64,000 nucleotides of DNA from Alphaproteobacteria bacterium bin52 (GTDB lineage Bacteria; Pseudomonadota; Alphaproteobacteria; Thalassobaculales; Thalassobaculaceae). The notes beneath the pieces were generated by a model. That model was not told the DNA's origin. It ran no database searches and worked only from the letters and a program-made list of their open reading frames with translations. Shown piece by piece: positions 44,260-53,770 of the stretch. The stretch is taken from the NCBI GenBank assembly GCA_002238645.1, contig MPMT01000005.1:23302-87301 (forward strand), in the 5' to 3' direction. Positions within the stretch are counted from its first letter, which is position 1, and every line of letters begins with the position of its first letter. The position numbers and the translations under genes are program-made.

Positions 44260-45309
44260 ATGCGCGATCGCAAGCAGCCACCGGTTATCCTGGGTATCGA
44301 AACGAGTTGCGACGAGACGGCTGCCGCCGTGGTCGATGGCGCGCGTACCATCCACTCGAGTGTCGTCCGCTCGCAGGTGCGGGAGCACCGGGAATACGGC
44401 GGGGTCGTCCCGGAAATCGCCGCCCGCTCGCACATCGAATACCTCGACGACATGATCACCCGGGCAATGGACGAGGCCGGCGTCGGATTCCCGGATCTCG
44501 ACGCCGTCGCGGCGACCGGCGGGCCGGGGTTGATCGGTGGTGTGCTTGTCGGCTCGACCATGGCCAAGACCATCGCGCTTGCCCGTGACATTCCCTTCAT
44601 CGCCGTCAACCACCTCGAGGGACACGCGCTGACCGCCCGGCTCACCGACGGTCTGCGGTTTCCCTACCTGCTGCTGCTGGTCTCCGGCGGCCACTGCCAG
44701 CTGCTCGCGGTCCTCGGCGTCGGCGAGTACCGGCAGTACGGCAGCACCGTCGATGACGCGGTGGGCGAGGCCTTCGACAAGACCGCGAAGCTGCTCGGCC
44801 TCGGGTATCCGGGCGGCCCGGCGCTGGAGGCCGCCGCACGCGACGGTGATCCCGGGCGGATCCCGCTGCCGAGCCCGATGGTCGGGCGACCCGGATGCTC
44901 GTTCTCGTTCTCCGGGCTGAAAACCGCGGTCCGCCACCGGGTCGCGGGAATGGAACCGCTCGATGCCGTCGACCGGGCCGACCTTGCCGCGGCATTCCAG
45001 GCTGCGGTGATGCGGTCGCTGGTGGATCGCAGTGCCAATGCGATCCGCGGTTTCCGTGCCTGCCACGGTGACGGCCTGCCCTTCGTCGCTGCCGGCGGCG
45101 TGGCCGCCAATGCGGCGTTGCGGGACGCACTCCAACGACTGGCGGGCGAGAACGGCATGCGGTTCGTCGTTCCGCCGGCAGCGCTGTGCACCGACAATGC
45201 CGCCATGATCGCCTGGGCCGGCCTCGAGCGCCTGCGCCTCGGCCGGACCAGCGACCTCGACTTCGCACCGCGTCCGCGCTGGCCGCTTGCGGAGCTCACG
45301 CATCGGTGA
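44260..45309 (+). CDS. tsaD: tRNA N6-threonylcarbamoyladenosine transferase TsaD
   Basis: A 349-residue ASKHA-fold enzyme that, with TsaB/TsaE/TsaC, makes t6A37 in ANN-decoding tRNAs. Signatures are [16 protein letters not shown] (residues 11-26), [14 protein letters not shown] and the metal-binding His118/His122 in [10 protein letters not shown], plus [10 protein letters not shown] and [10 protein letters not shown] at the end. ATG at 44260 (preceded by GAAGG) gives the usual short N-terminus; ATG at 44248 is possible. Its stop overlaps the gpsA GTG start (GTGA), so the two are coupled. Confidence 0.95.
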   Translation: MRDRKQPPVILGIETSCDETAAAVVDGARTIHSSVVRSQVREHREYGGVVPEIAARSHIEYLDDMITRAMDEAGVGFPDLDAVAATGGPGLIGGVLVGSTMAKTIALARDIPFIAVNHLEGHALTARLTDGLRFPYLLLLVSGGHCQLLAVLGVGEYRQYGSTVDDAVGEAFDKTAKLLGLGYPGGPALEAAARDGDPGRIPLPSPMVGRPGCSFSFSGLKTAVRHRVAGMEPLDAVDRADLAAAFQAAVMRSLVDRSANAIRGFRACHGDGLPFVAAGGVAANAALRDALQRLAGENGMRFVVPPAALCTDNAAMIAWAGLERLRLGRTSDLDFAPRPRWPLAELTHR

Positions 45310-46319
45310 CGACGCTGCGCATCGGCATCATCGGCGGAGGCGCCTGGGGAACCGCGCTCGGACACCTCGCGGCGCGGGCGGGCTGCGAGACCCTGCTCTG
45401 GGCACGCGACCCGGCAGTTGTCGACGCGATCAACGAGCGGAGCGAGAACCCGCGTCGTCTGGCCGGCTGCCAGCTCGATCCGGCCCTGCGGGCCACGAAC
45501 CGTGTGGCGGACGCGTGCGCGGCGGACGCGGTGCTGCTGGTCGTCCCCGCGCAGCAGGTCCGGGCCGTCGCGACCGAGCTCTCGGAGCGCGTGGCCCCTG
45601 ACACGCCGGTGGTCTGCTGTGCGAAGGGTATCGAGATGGCGACGGGCCTCATGATGTCGGAAGTGCTGGCCACGGCCAGCCCCGGCACCATGGCGGGTTG
45701 CCTTTCCGGTCCCACCTTCGCCGCCGAGGCGGTCGCCGGCACGCCCACCGCCGCCACCCTGGCCCTGCCGGACCCTGACCGGGCCCGACAGGTCGCCGAT
45801 GCACTCGCGTCCAGGTACTTCCGGCCCTACATCTCCACCGACGTGATCGGCGCCGAGACCGGGGGTGCGGTCAAGAACGTGCTTGCGATTGCCTGCGGCA
45901 TCGCCATGAGCCGGGGTTTCGGGGAAAACACCAGGGCCGCGCTCATCACACGCGGACTTGCCGAAGCGACCAGGCTCGCCGTCGCGCTGGGAGGACAGGC
46001 CGGGACCCTCGCCGGCCTGGCCGGTCTCGGTGACGTGTCCCTGAGCTGCGTCAGCCGGCAGTCGCGCAACTACCGGTTCGGGGAAGCGCTGGGCCGCGGC
46101 GAAACCGTTGCCGATGCCGAGCGCAACGCTGGCGGTGTGGTCGAAGGCCGTCATACCGCTGCCGCCGTGGTCCTCCGGGCACGGCAGGCCGGAAGCGATG
46201 CGCCAATCTGCGAAGCGGTCGACCGGGTCGTCAATCGTGGCAAGGATCTCGATCGCGCCATCGCCGACCTGCTCGGCCGACCGCTGCGCTCGGAACACGG
46301 CGGCGAGCCGCCCGCGTAA
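45306..46319 (+). CDS. gpsA: Glycerol-3-phosphate dehydrogenase [NAD(P)+]
   Basis: A 337-residue cytoplasmic enzyme that makes sn-glycerol 3-phosphate for phospholipids. The N-terminal Rossmann motif is [17 protein letters not shown] follows near residue 108, and the catalytic Lys is in [16 protein letters not shown] near residue 188; [12 protein letters not shown] marks the C-terminal domain. Start is GTG at 45306, overlapping the tsaD stop. Intact, with family-normal length. Confidence 0.95.
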   Translation: MTTLRIGIIGGGAWGTALGHLAARAGCETLLWARDPAVVDAINERSENPRRLAGCQLDPALRATNRVADACAADAVLLVVPAQQVRAVATELSERVAPDTPVVCCAKGIEMATGLMMSEVLATASPGTMAGCLSGPTFAAEAVAGTPTAATLALPDPDRARQVADALASRYFRPYISTDVIGAETGGAVKNVLAIACGIAMSRGFGENTRAALITRGLAEATRLAVALGGQAGTLAGLAGLGDVSLSCVSRQSRNYRFGEALGRGETVADAERNAGGVVEGRHTAAAVVLRARQAGSDAPICEAVDRVVNRGKDLDRAIADLLGRPLRSEHGGEPPA

Positions 46320-46386
46320 GGTGTCGCGGCGTCGCCCCGGCAGTGCTATGGGAACGGGGCTCGGTTTCTGGTGAGGGATGCGGAAC

Positions 46387-46815
46387 ATGGCATACTGGCT
46401 GTTCAAGTCCGAACCCGGTGCCTGGTCGTGGGATGATCAGGTGGCCGAGGGCACGGCCGAGTGGGACGGGGTGCGCAACCACCAGGCGTCCAACAACATG
46501 AAGGCGATGAAGATCGGAGACCTCGGGTTCTTCTACCATTCGGTCAAGGAAAGACGGGTGGTCGGCATCGTCGAGGTGGTGGGAACCTACCGTCCCGACG
46601 ACACCGATCCGAGCGGCCGGTTCGGCCTGGTGGACGTGCGGGCCGTGGCGCCGATGAACGTCCCGGTCACGCTCGCGGACATCAAGGCCGATCCGCGGCT
46701 CGCCGACTTCGGACTGGTCCGGCAGTCCCGCCTGTCCGTCGTTCCCGTCAACGAGGAGCACTGGCGGATCATCTGCGCCATGGGCGAGACCGGGATCGAC
46801 GCGCCTCCGGCCTGA
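46387..46815 (+). CDS. EVE-domain protein
   Basis: A 142-residue single-domain EVE protein (PUA-like fold), with AYWLFKSEPGAWSWDDQ at the start, WDGVRNHQASNNMKAMKIGD and GFFYHSVKERRVVGIVEV in the middle. EVE domains of the YTH/PUA family bind modified bases in RNA or DNA; bacterial members next to tsaD/gpsA are conserved but of unknown target. ATG at 46387 places the first strand properly; ATG at 46378 is three codons earlier with a poor ribosome site. Confidence 0.88.
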   Translation: MAYWLFKSEPGAWSWDDQVAEGTAEWDGVRNHQASNNMKAMKIGDLGFFYHSVKERRVVGIVEVVGTYRPDDTDPSGRFGLVDVRAVAPMNVPVTLADIKADPRLADFGLVRQSRLSVVPVNEEHWRIICAMGETGIDAPPA

Positions 46816-46881
46816 GGCCGCTTGCGGGACGCCGCGTCGCTCACTATTTTCGCGACCTCTGTGATTGGCGGAGTGGCCGGG

Positions 46882-47127
46882 ATGCCGGAAGTCGAGAATC
46901 TTGCGGGCGAGCAGCTTCGCTCGCTGATCGATCGTATCGAGACCCTCGAAGAGGAAAAGACCGGAATCACGGCCGATATCCGCGAGATCTATGGCGAGGC
47001 CAAGAGCAGCGGGTTCAATCCCAAGGTCATCCGGCAGATCATCCGATTGCGCAAGATGGATGCCCACGATCGGCTCGAACAGGAAGAGCTGCTGCAGCTC
47101 TACCAACAGGCCATCGGCATGACCTGA
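46882..47127 (+). CDS. gapR: GapR-family nucleoid-associated DNA-binding protein (DUF2312)
   Basis: An 81-residue DUF2312 protein. NLAGEQLRSLIDRIETLEEE and FNPKVIRQIIRLRKMDAHDR are the family hallmarks, and the fold is a helical coiled coil that clamps overtwisted DNA. In Caulobacter GapR binds AT-rich and positively supercoiled DNA ahead of forks. Start at ATG 46882 follows GGAG nine bases upstream; an ATG at 46822 would add 20 residues not seen in relatives. Its presence is a good alphaproteobacterial marker. Confidence 0.85.
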   Translation: MPEVENLAGEQLRSLIDRIETLEEEKTGITADIREIYGEAKSSGFNPKVIRQIIRLRKMDAHDRLEQEELLQLYQQAIGMT

Positions 47128-47173
47128 ACGGGAGGTTCCCGCCCGGGCTCCCGCAACCCGTCAGGAGCGCCCC

Positions 47174-48514
47174 ATGTGCGCACGACTGACCCCGAAGGAA
47201 CGACTCCGGCCGATCAGCGGGTTTCCGGAGTGGTTGCCCGAGATTCGCGCGATCGAACTGCAGTGGATCGACAGCCTGCGTCGGGTGTTCGAGAGCTACG
47301 GCTACTGCTCGATCGAACCGCGCTCGGTCGAACCGGTCGAGGTTCTGCTCAAGCAGGGCGACACCGACAAGGAGATCTACGCGATCTCCCGCCTGCAGGA
47401 GGAGGAGGACACCGCCCCGGAACCGGCCTACGGCCTGCACTACGACATGACGGTTCCCATGGCGCGCTACGTCGCGGCGAACATGAACGAGCTGGTCTTT
47501 CCGTTCAAGCGCTACCAGATCCAGAAGGCGTGGCGCGGTGAACGGCCGCAGGAGGGACGGTTCCGCGAGTTCCTCCAGTGCGATGTCGACGTGGTGGATA
47601 CGCGCGAAATCCCGCTGCACTTCGATGCCGAGATGCCGGTGATCATGCAGGAGGCGATCGAGGCGATCGGCGCCGGTCCCGTGGTGACCGGGCTGAACAA
47701 CCGCAAGGTGCTGGAGGGTTTCTATTCCGGGCTCGGGATCGACGACACCGCCTCGGCGCTGCGGATCATCGACAAGCGCGACAAGATCGGTGATGGCGGG
47801 GTCGCCTCGCAGTTGAGGGCAGAGCTCGAACTCGGTGACGCGACCATCGAGCAGATGCTGGCGCTCGCAGCGATCCGCGGAACCGACCCGGCGGTCATTG
47901 ACCGGGTTCGCGACCTTGCAATCACGACGCCGCTGCTGGAACAGGGACTGGAGGAGCTCGACTTCGTGCTCCGTGAACTGCAGCGCTTTCCACAGGGAAC
48001 CTTCGTCGCCGACTTCTCGATCGCCCGAGGCCTCGCCTACTACACCGGCACGGTTTACGAGACCCGGTTTGCCGATTACCCGGACTTTCCCACCATCTGC
48101 GGCGGCGGGCGCTACGACAACCTGGTCGGCGACCTCGTCAACCGCCGGGTTCCCGGGATCGGAATTTCGATCGGACTGACCAGGATCCTCGCCAAGCTGG
48201 TCCGCGAGGGCCGGATCAGCCCCGGCCGGCGCGGCCCGACCGACATCCTGGTGGTGCACACCCGCGGTGCTCCCTACGCACTGGTCAGCCGGACCGCTCG
48301 CACACTGCGCGCCCGCGGCTGGCGGGTGGAGCAGTACCACGAGGATCGGCGGCTCAACGCCCAGCTCCGGTACGCCTCGCAGAAGGACATTCCGTGGATC
48401 TGGTTTCCGCCGGACCGGCAGGACGGCGAGCACCAGGTCAAGCACTCGCAGACCCGCCACCAGGAACCGGCCGATCCCGAAACATGGGTTCCGCGCGAGG
48501 AGGCGGCATCCTGA
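47174..48514 (+). CDS. hisS: Histidyl-tRNA synthetase
   Basis: A 446-residue class II synthetase. Motif 1 region is YGYCSIEPRSVEPVEVL; motif 2 is AWRGERPQEGRFREFLQCDVDV; the His-binding signature is RGLAYYTGTVYE near residue 291; GGGRYDNLVG and motif 3 VPGIGISIGLTRI follow, and the C-terminal anticodon-binding domain starts near residue 355. It follows CAGGAG at the ATG. Its stop lies within the next gene's reading frame. Confidence 0.93.
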   Translation: MCARLTPKERLRPISGFPEWLPEIRAIELQWIDSLRRVFESYGYCSIEPRSVEPVEVLLKQGDTDKEIYAISRLQEEEDTAPEPAYGLHYDMTVPMARYVAANMNELVFPFKRYQIQKAWRGERPQEGRFREFLQCDVDVVDTREIPLHFDAEMPVIMQEAIEAIGAGPVVTGLNNRKVLEGFYSGLGIDDTASALRIIDKRDKIGDGGVASQLRAELELGDATIEQMLALAAIRGTDPAVIDRVRDLAITTPLLEQGLEELDFVLRELQRFPQGTFVADFSIARGLAYYTGTVYETRFADYPDFPTICGGGRYDNLVGDLVNRRVPGIGISIGLTRILAKLVREGRISPGRRGPTDILVVHTRGAPYALVSRTARTLRARGWRVEQYHEDRRLNAQLRYASQKDIPWIWFPPDRQDGEHQVKHSQTRHQEPADPETWVPREEAAS

Positions 48515-49101
48515 CCGTCGGCGAGTTCCTGCTGGCACGGCTGTACAACTGGCACCGCATCGACGCGACCCTGTTTCGCTCGGCCCAGATGTACCGGGGC
48601 CACTCCCGCGTCCTGCTTGCCGCGCACGGAATTGCAACGGTAGTCAACCTGCGCGGAGCCAATCCCGGGACGCACTGGTACCGGGCGGAGCGGGACGCCT
48701 GCACGGATCTTGGTATCGACCATCTCGACTGCGCCCTGCACTCGCGCCGGCTGCCGACGCGCCAGCGACTGGTGGCCCTGCTCACGATCTACGAAACCGC
48801 GGCGCGCCCGATGCTGCTCAAGTGCTCCGGAGGCGCGGACCGCAGCGCGTTCGCGGCAGCACTCTACCTGTTGCACCGCGACGGACCGGGGGCGCGCGCG
48901 GCAGCCCTGCGGCAGATGAAGGCGCTCCCCTACCTCCACATCCCGGGCGGACAGCAGCGCTGGATCCGCCGGTTTCCGGAGTTCCTGTGCGAGGACGCCG
49001 AGGACGGTGACATCGGAACCTGGGTGCGCGAGCGCTACGAACCGGACCGGTTCGCCGACTGGCTGGGCGCCCGCAACCTTGGCGCCTCGTGGAGGCGGTA
49101 G
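48484..49101 (+). CDS. Tyrosine/dual-specificity phosphatase family protein
   Basis: A 205-residue phosphatase with the CX5R active site LLKCSGGADRSAFAAALYLL (Cys114, Arg120); ATVVNLRGANPGTHWYRAER is the upstream conserved loop of the DSP-PTPase family. The general-acid Asp is probably in the region LDCALHSRR. Target could be phosphotyrosine, a phosphoinositide or a small sugar phosphate. The start at 48484 overlaps hisS by 31 bp; no ribosome site is obvious, and a shorter start at CTG/GTG near 48511 is possible. Likely cotranscribed with hisS. Confidence 0.75.
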   Translation: MGSARGGGILTVGEFLLARLYNWHRIDATLFRSAQMYRGHSRVLLAAHGIATVVNLRGANPGTHWYRAERDACTDLGIDHLDCALHSRRLPTRQRLVALLTIYETAARPMLLKCSGGADRSAFAAALYLLHRDGPGARAAALRQMKALPYLHIPGGQQRWIRRFPEFLCEDAEDGDIGTWVRERYEPDRFADWLGARNLGASWRR

Positions 49102-49105
49102 GGCG

Positions 49106-50326
49106 TCAGGGGACCGGTCCTCCGACCACGCCCCGGTCGTGCAGGCTGGCGATCTCGTGGTCCGGCAGGCCGAGAATATCGGCGAGGACCGCGTCTGTAT
49201 CGCCTCCCAGTACCGGGGCCGGCGCGACCGGCCGGGCGTAGGTGTCGGCGAACCGCAGCGGCAGGCCGGCGGTCCGGTAGGTCCCGATGCCCGGCTGGGT
49301 CACGGTCTCGATCAGCGGGTTGGTCACCGAACAACGCGGATCCTCCGAGAGCATCTGGGTGAAGCTCCGGTATGGTCCCCACAACACGCCTGCCGCGTCG
49401 AGCTCGTGTCCCACCTGTTCGAGCGAGCGGGCTTCGACCCACGGCGCGATCATCGTGACGATGGCGTCCCGTGCCCGGTAGCGGTCGTCCTCGCGGCCGA
49501 GGTCAAGTCCCTCCGCGTCCTCGAGACGGGATACCGCCTCCCCGATGCCGATGGCCGCCACCAGGCGCCGCCACTGGCCGCGGGTGAGCGCGACCAGCAT
49601 CACGCGGCGGGCGTCCGAGGTCGCGAAGTCGTGCCCGAAGGCGCCGAAGATATGGTTGCCGTCGGCCTGCCGGTCCCGTCCCAGCAGTTCGGCCTCGGCG
49701 ACGTGCCCGAGACCGCTTGCCGCCCACATCGCGACGTCGGCAAGCGCCAGCCGGATCAACTGGCCGCCGCCGCCGCGCGAGCGCTGCCGCTCGGCGGCAA
49801 GGATTCCGGTGGCCGCCAGGCTGCCGGTCAGCAGGTCCCACGCCGCGAGCACATGGTTGACCGGACGGTGTGCGTCGCGCGGTCCGGTCGCGAGCGGAAA
49901 TCCGATCGCACAGTTGACGGTATAGTCGACCGCGCCGGCACCGTCGTGACTGCCGAGGATGTTGACCGTGATCAGGTCGGCCCGGCGTTCGCACAGCCGG
50001 TGGTGGTCGAATGGGCCTCCGGGAGGCCGGTTGGTGAGGAACAGTCCGCGGTCGGGGCCCGGCTGGCAGATCAGCTCGCTCACGAGTTCCTGGCCCTCCG
50101 GCGACCGGGTATCGATCGCGATCGACTTCTTGCCCTTGTTGAGCCCGGCCCAGTACAGGCTCCGCCCCTGCCCGTCCAGTGGCCAGCGCCGGTGATCGAG
50201 ACCGCCGCCAACGGGATCGAACCGGATGACCTCGGCACCGAGCTGGGCCAGTGTCATGCCGCCCAGCGGTGCGGCGACAAAGGCCGATCCTTCCACCACC
50301 CGCAAGCCGTTCAGGATGTCAAACAT
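49106..50326 (-). CDS. CaiB/BaiF-type family III CoA-transferase (divergent member)
   Basis: A 406-residue CoA-transferase. Recognisable features are GLRVVEGSAFVAAPLGGMTL at the start, INKGKKS-like NKGKKSIAIDTRSPEG, and RLALADVAMWAASG in the middle, where Asp is the candidate catalytic residue. It is shorter in the canonical AGP(F/Y) motif than the other copy at 32196. It overlaps the FAD monooxygenase gene by eight bases and is downstream of it, which suggests that it activates or transfers CoA to the substrate of the monooxygenase. Confidence 0.8.
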   Translation of the reverse strand: MFDILNGLRVVEGSAFVAAPLGGMTLAQLGAEVIRFDPVGGGLDHRRWPLDGQGRSLYWAGLNKGKKSIAIDTRSPEGQELVSELICQPGPDRGLFLTNRPPGGPFDHHRLCERRADLITVNILGSHDGAGAVDYTVNCAIGFPLATGPRDAHRPVNHVLAAWDLLTGSLAATGILAAERQRSRGGGGQLIRLALADVAMWAASGLGHVAEAELLGRDRQADGNHIFGAFGHDFATSDARRVMLVALTRGQWRRLVAAIGIGEAVSRLEDAEGLDLGREDDRYRARDAIVTMIAPWVEARSLEQVGHELDAAGVLWGPYRSFTQMLSEDPRCSVTNPLIETVTQPGIGTYRTAGLPLRFADTYARPVAPAPVLGGDTDAVLADILGLPDHEIASLHDRGVVGGPVP

Positions 50327-51461
50327 GGGGACTGTCTCCGTTCAGGAAGTCCTGGTACCTGCGCATGAAGCGCGGCGCGATCCGGCGCAGGCGCGCGTCG
50401 TCGACCTGGCCGCTGCGGGTCATGTAGTCATGGGCGAGATCCACAGGCTCGCGATCCATGCGCCCGGCCATGGTCTCGTACCAGGCCGAACTCCCGGCGC
50501 CGGCATCGAGCAGGCGGTCCACCGCCGGCCGGCGATCCACCTCGAACGCCTCGAGCGCACCGGGGACGTCGTCCGGATGGGTGCAGAAGGCCCGCCACAG
50601 CGCGACGGCGTCCTCGAGCGCGCGTCGCGTACCCGAGCCGATCGAGAAGTGAACCGTCCCGAGCGCGTCGCCGAGCAGCACGGCGTTGCCGGACCGCCAG
50701 CGACTGCGGCGGACCATCGGGAACCGGCGCCAGACCGAGCGGTTCGAGATCAGCGGGTTGCCGCGGAGTTCCGGCGCGAAGATGCGTTCGCAGAAGGCCC
50801 GGTTCGCTTCGTCCGACATGCGGAAGAGCCCGGCGTTCCGCCAGGCGGTGCCGTCGCACTCGACGATGAAGGTGCTGAGATCAGGCGCGTAGCGGTAGTG
50901 ATGGGCCACGAAACATCCCCCGGACGCGGCCCTGAAGGTGAGCGTCAGGGTCTCGAAGCGCCGCTGGGTCGCGTACCAGATGAACCGGTTGTCCGGGAGC
51001 GTGACCTGCTGGCCTGGGTCCGGCACCCAGTCCCGGCCGAGCGGGGAATGGGCGCCGTCGGCCGCGACCACCAGATCGAATCCGTCCCGCATTTCGCGGG
51101 TGGCAACCGTTTCGTGGCGCAGGTCCACGCCGGCAGTCTCGGCGATCTCCTCGAGACAGGCGAGCAGCCGGCGCCGCGAGATGCCGGAAAACCCGTTGCC
51201 GTCGATGGCGACCGCCTCGTTCCTGTGCACGATGGTCAGATCGGACCACCGTTCGAGTTCCGGCGCGATCCGCGCGCAGAGTTCCGGGTACGCCGCCTCG
51301 AGCGCGCACAGCGCCTGGTCGGAAAACACCACTCCGAACCCGTAACTTGCGCCCCGGGGGTCTCGCTCGAGCACCGTGACCGAGGAAGCGGGAAACGATC
51401 GACGAAACAGACCGGCGAAACACAGGCCTGCCGGACCTCCTCCCGCCACAAGAACACGCAT
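50319..51461 (-). CDS. FAD-dependent monooxygenase related to the flavoprotein half of anthraniloyl/salicylyl-CoA hydroxylases
   Basis: A 380-residue group A flavin monooxygenase. The FAD motif is VLVAGGGPAGLCFAGLF at the start, AADGAHSPLG (DG motif) lies near residue 136 and GDALGTVHFSIGSGTRRALE near 265. The segments GFGVVFSDQAL, HRNEAVAIDGNGFSGISRRR and the HFSIGSGT block match the N-terminal halves of salicylyl-CoA 5-hydroxylase and anthraniloyl-CoA monooxygenase (about 770 residues), which carry an old-yellow-enzyme half at the C-terminus. Here the C-terminal half is absent. It is coupled to a CoA-transferase gene, so an aromatic CoA thioester is a sensible substrate guess. Confidence 0.7.
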   Translation of the reverse strand: MRVLVAGGGPAGLCFAGLFRRSFPASSVTVLERDPRGASYGFGVVFSDQALCALEAAYPELCARIAPELERWSDLTIVHRNEAVAIDGNGFSGISRRRLLACLEEIAETAGVDLRHETVATREMRDGFDLVVAADGAHSPLGRDWVPDPGQQVTLPDNRFIWYATQRRFETLTLTFRAASGGCFVAHHYRYAPDLSTFIVECDGTAWRNAGLFRMSDEANRAFCERIFAPELRGNPLISNRSVWRRFPMVRRSRWRSGNAVLLGDALGTVHFSIGSGTRRALEDAVALWRAFCTHPDDVPGALEAFEVDRRPAVDRLLDAGAGSSAWYETMAGRMDREPVDLAHDYMTRSGQVDDARLRRIAPRFMRRYQDFLNGDSPHV

Positions 51462-51589
51462 TACCCGCTCCCGCTGGACTCCGGCCGCCTACACGCGATC
51501 GGGCATGAGGGTCAAGCCGGACCGGCAGGCGGGTGACAGCCGACCGCGGTTGTCGCATGGTAGCGCTCCTCGCACCGGGAGACCCCTCC

Positions 51590-52516
51590 ATGACCATCCT
51601 GTTCACCCACGATGCGTGCGGCGCGCATGACATGGGGCCAATGCACCCGGAGCGTCCGGCCAGGCTGACCGCTGTTCTCAACGCGCTCGACGAGGACGGT
51701 TTTGCGGGCCTGGACAGGAGGCTGGCCCCGCTGGCGCCGGTCGAACGGCTGGAGTCGATGCACCCGAAACCCTACATCGACCATGTCCTTTCGAGTGTCC
51801 CCGAGCGCGGCCGGGTCTCGCTTGATCCCGACACCTCGCTCTCGCCTGCAAGCGGCGAGGCGGCGTTGCGAGCCGTGGGAGCTGCCTGTGCCGCTGTGGA
51901 TGCGGTGTACGCCGGCGAGGCGTCGAACGCCTTCTGCGCGGTTCGACCTCCTGGGCATCATGCCGAACCCGGGCGTGCCATGGGGTTCTGCATGTTCAAC
52001 ACGGTCGCAGTCGCCGCCGCCCACGCGCGTTCCGCGCACGGGGCGTCTCGGGTCGCCGTGGTGGATTTTGACGTGCATCACGGAAACGGGACTCAGGCCA
52101 TGTTCTGGAACGAACCGGACCTGATGTTCTGTTCGACCCACCAGATGCCGCTTTACCCAGGCACCGGTGCGCGCACCGAGCGCGGCGCGCACGGGACCAT
52201 TGTCAACGCCCCGCTGCCTCCCGGGGCAGACGGGTCGGCGTTTCGAGCGGCGATGACCGAAATCGTGCTGCCGGCGCTCGACGACTTTGCACCCGAGATG
52301 GTGATCGTCTCGGCGGGGTTCGATGCCCACGTCAACGACCCGCTGGCCGGGCTCCGGTTTGTCGCCGACGACTACGCATGGGTGACACGGGAACTGCTGG
52401 CGATCGCGAGGCGACATGCAGGCGACCGTCTGGTCTCGTCACTGGAAGGAGGCTACGACCTCGACGGCCTGGCCGAATCGAGCGCCGCCCACGTCCGGGA
52501 ACTCATGGCTGCCTGA
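51590..52516 (+). CDS. HDAC-family deacetylase (acetoin-utilisation/acetylpolyamine amidohydrolase-like)
   Basis: A 308-residue zinc deacetylase of the histone-deacetylase superfamily. Motifs are MHPERPARLTAV near the start, RPPGHHAEPGRAMGFCMFN (His pair), VAVVDFDVHHGNGTQAMFW (Asp/His zinc ligands), SAGFDAHVNDPLAGL (third ligand Asp) and GGYDLDGLAES at the end, with the catalytic Tyr. Bacterial homologues deacetylate acetylpolyamines or proteins. ATG at 51590 follows GGGAGA; an upstream ATG at 51557 adds 11 atypical residues. Divergent from the FAD monooxygenase gene. Confidence 0.88.
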   Translation: MTILFTHDACGAHDMGPMHPERPARLTAVLNALDEDGFAGLDRRLAPLAPVERLESMHPKPYIDHVLSSVPERGRVSLDPDTSLSPASGEAALRAVGAACAAVDAVYAGEASNAFCAVRPPGHHAEPGRAMGFCMFNTVAVAAAHARSAHGASRVAVVDFDVHHGNGTQAMFWNEPDLMFCSTHQMPLYPGTGARTERGAHGTIVNAPLPPGADGSAFRAAMTEIVLPALDDFAPEMVIVSAGFDAHVNDPLAGLRFVADDYAWVTRELLAIARRHAGDRLVSSLEGGYDLDGLAESSAAHVRELMAA

Positions 52517-52589
52517 TGCCGCCACAGTCCCTTGTCCGGAACCGGCGGCAAGAATACACTCGGGGCCCTCGACATGCTGGAGGAAGCGT

Positions 52590-52829
52590 GTGACAGGCGA
52601 CCCACAACCGGTTGAGACCCTTTCCTTCGAGGACGCCCTGGCGGAACTCGAGGAAATCGTCAGCCGCCTCGAGGGTGGCCAGGGCAGCCTGAACGATGCG
52701 ATAGAAGCCTACGAGCGCGGATCGATCCTGAAACGGCACTGCCAGGCCAAGCTGGAAGAAGCGCGGCTGCGGGTCGAGCGAATCCGGGTGCCGGAGAATG
52801 ACGCGGACGACCTGGGTCTCGAACGCTGA
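52590..52829 (+). CDS. xseB: Exodeoxyribonuclease VII small subunit
   Basis: A 79-residue XseB. The conserved three-helix segment is SFEDALAELEEIVSRLEGGQ, GSLNDAIEAYERGSILKRHC and QAKLEEARLRVERI. It partners XseA to degrade single-stranded DNA. Start is GTG at 52590 with an excellent GGAGGA six bases upstream; the first residues VTGDPQPVE are in the usual variable tail. First gene of the xseB-ispA-dxs-tlyA block. Confidence 0.92.
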   Translation: MTGDPQPVETLSFEDALAELEEIVSRLEGGQGSLNDAIEAYERGSILKRHCQAKLEEARLRVERIRVPENDADDLGLER

Positions 52830-52865
52830 GACAGCTGTCATTCCCGAACAGCGCGCGATGCGGCA

Positions 52866-53753
52866 ATGGGTGAACTGAGCGAAGCGATGCATGAATGCGC
52901 CTCGCGGGTCGAGCGCATGATGAGCCTGCTGCTGCCGCATCCGTCCGGGGCGGAGGCCCGGCTGTACGAGGCCATGCGCTACAGTGCGCTCGGCGGCGGC
53001 AAACGTCTGCGGCCGTTCATCGTCAGCCAGTCCGCCGGACTGTTTGGCGTCGATCCGCGCTGCGCCATCCGTGTCGGCGCCGCCGTCGAGTTCATCCACA
53101 GCTACTCCCTGGTGCACGACGATCTGCCCGGGATGGACAACAGTGATCTGCGCCGCGGCAAACCGAGCTGTCACACCGCATTCGACGAGGCCACTGCCAT
53201 CCTGGTCGGCGACGCGTTGCAGACCCTGGCCTTCAGTGTTCTCGCGGCCGAGGAAACCCATGCCGACGCCTTCGTGCGCTGCCAGCTGGTTGCGGAACTG
53301 GCCCGCGCGGCGGGTCATGCCGGCATGTGCGGCGGCCAGATGATCGACATGAGGGCCGAAACCGAGGAACTCGGTATCGGCGCGATCACGCGCATGCAAA
53401 ACATGAAGACCGGCAGGCTGTTCTCGTTCTCGGCGGTGTCGGGTGCGGTTCTCGGGCGAGCGTCCAGGCGCCACTATCAGGCCCTGCAAACCTACGCGCA
53501 GGAGCTCGGACTCGCCTTCCAGATCACCGATGACCTGCTCGACGTCACGGGCGATCCCGAACTCACTGGCAAGCCGCAGGGACAGGACCAGCAGGCCAGC
53601 AAGGAGACCTTCGTGTCGATTCTCGGCGTTGACCGGGCTCGTTCCCAGGCGCGCATCCTGTGCGAACAGGCGGCGAAGGCGCTTGAACTGTGGGGCGACT
53701 CTGCCCACCTGCTTAGGGAACTCGCGTATGACGTCATTGATCGTGAAGCCTGA
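52866..53753 (+). CDS. ispA: Farnesyl/geranyl diphosphate synthase
   Basis: A 295-residue prenyltransferase. [11 protein letters not shown], the first aspartate-rich motif [17 protein letters not shown], and the second [11 protein letters not shown] match the family. It condenses IPP with DMAPP and GPP to FPP. It sits between xseB and dxs in the standard arrangement, with dxs starting 17 bp downstream, and provides isoprenoid precursors together with the MEP pathway. Confidence 0.93.
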   Translation: MGELSEAMHECASRVERMMSLLLPHPSGAEARLYEAMRYSALGGGKRLRPFIVSQSAGLFGVDPRCAIRVGAAVEFIHSYSLVHDDLPGMDNSDLRRGKPSCHTAFDEATAILVGDALQTLAFSVLAAEETHADAFVRCQLVAELARAAGHAGMCGGQMIDMRAETEELGIGAITRMQNMKTGRLFSFSAVSGAVLGRASRRHYQALQTYAQELGLAFQITDDLLDVTGDPELTGKPQGQDQQASKETFVSILGVDRARSQARILCEQAAKALELWGDSAHLLRELAYDVIDREA

Positions 53754-53770
53754 TCGGACTGGTTACCACC

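Noticed and set aside
48394..49101. A longer start for the tyrosine phosphatase within hisS.
   Set aside because: It would overlap hisS by over 100 bp with a Gly/Arg/Pro-rich N-terminus unlike the family.
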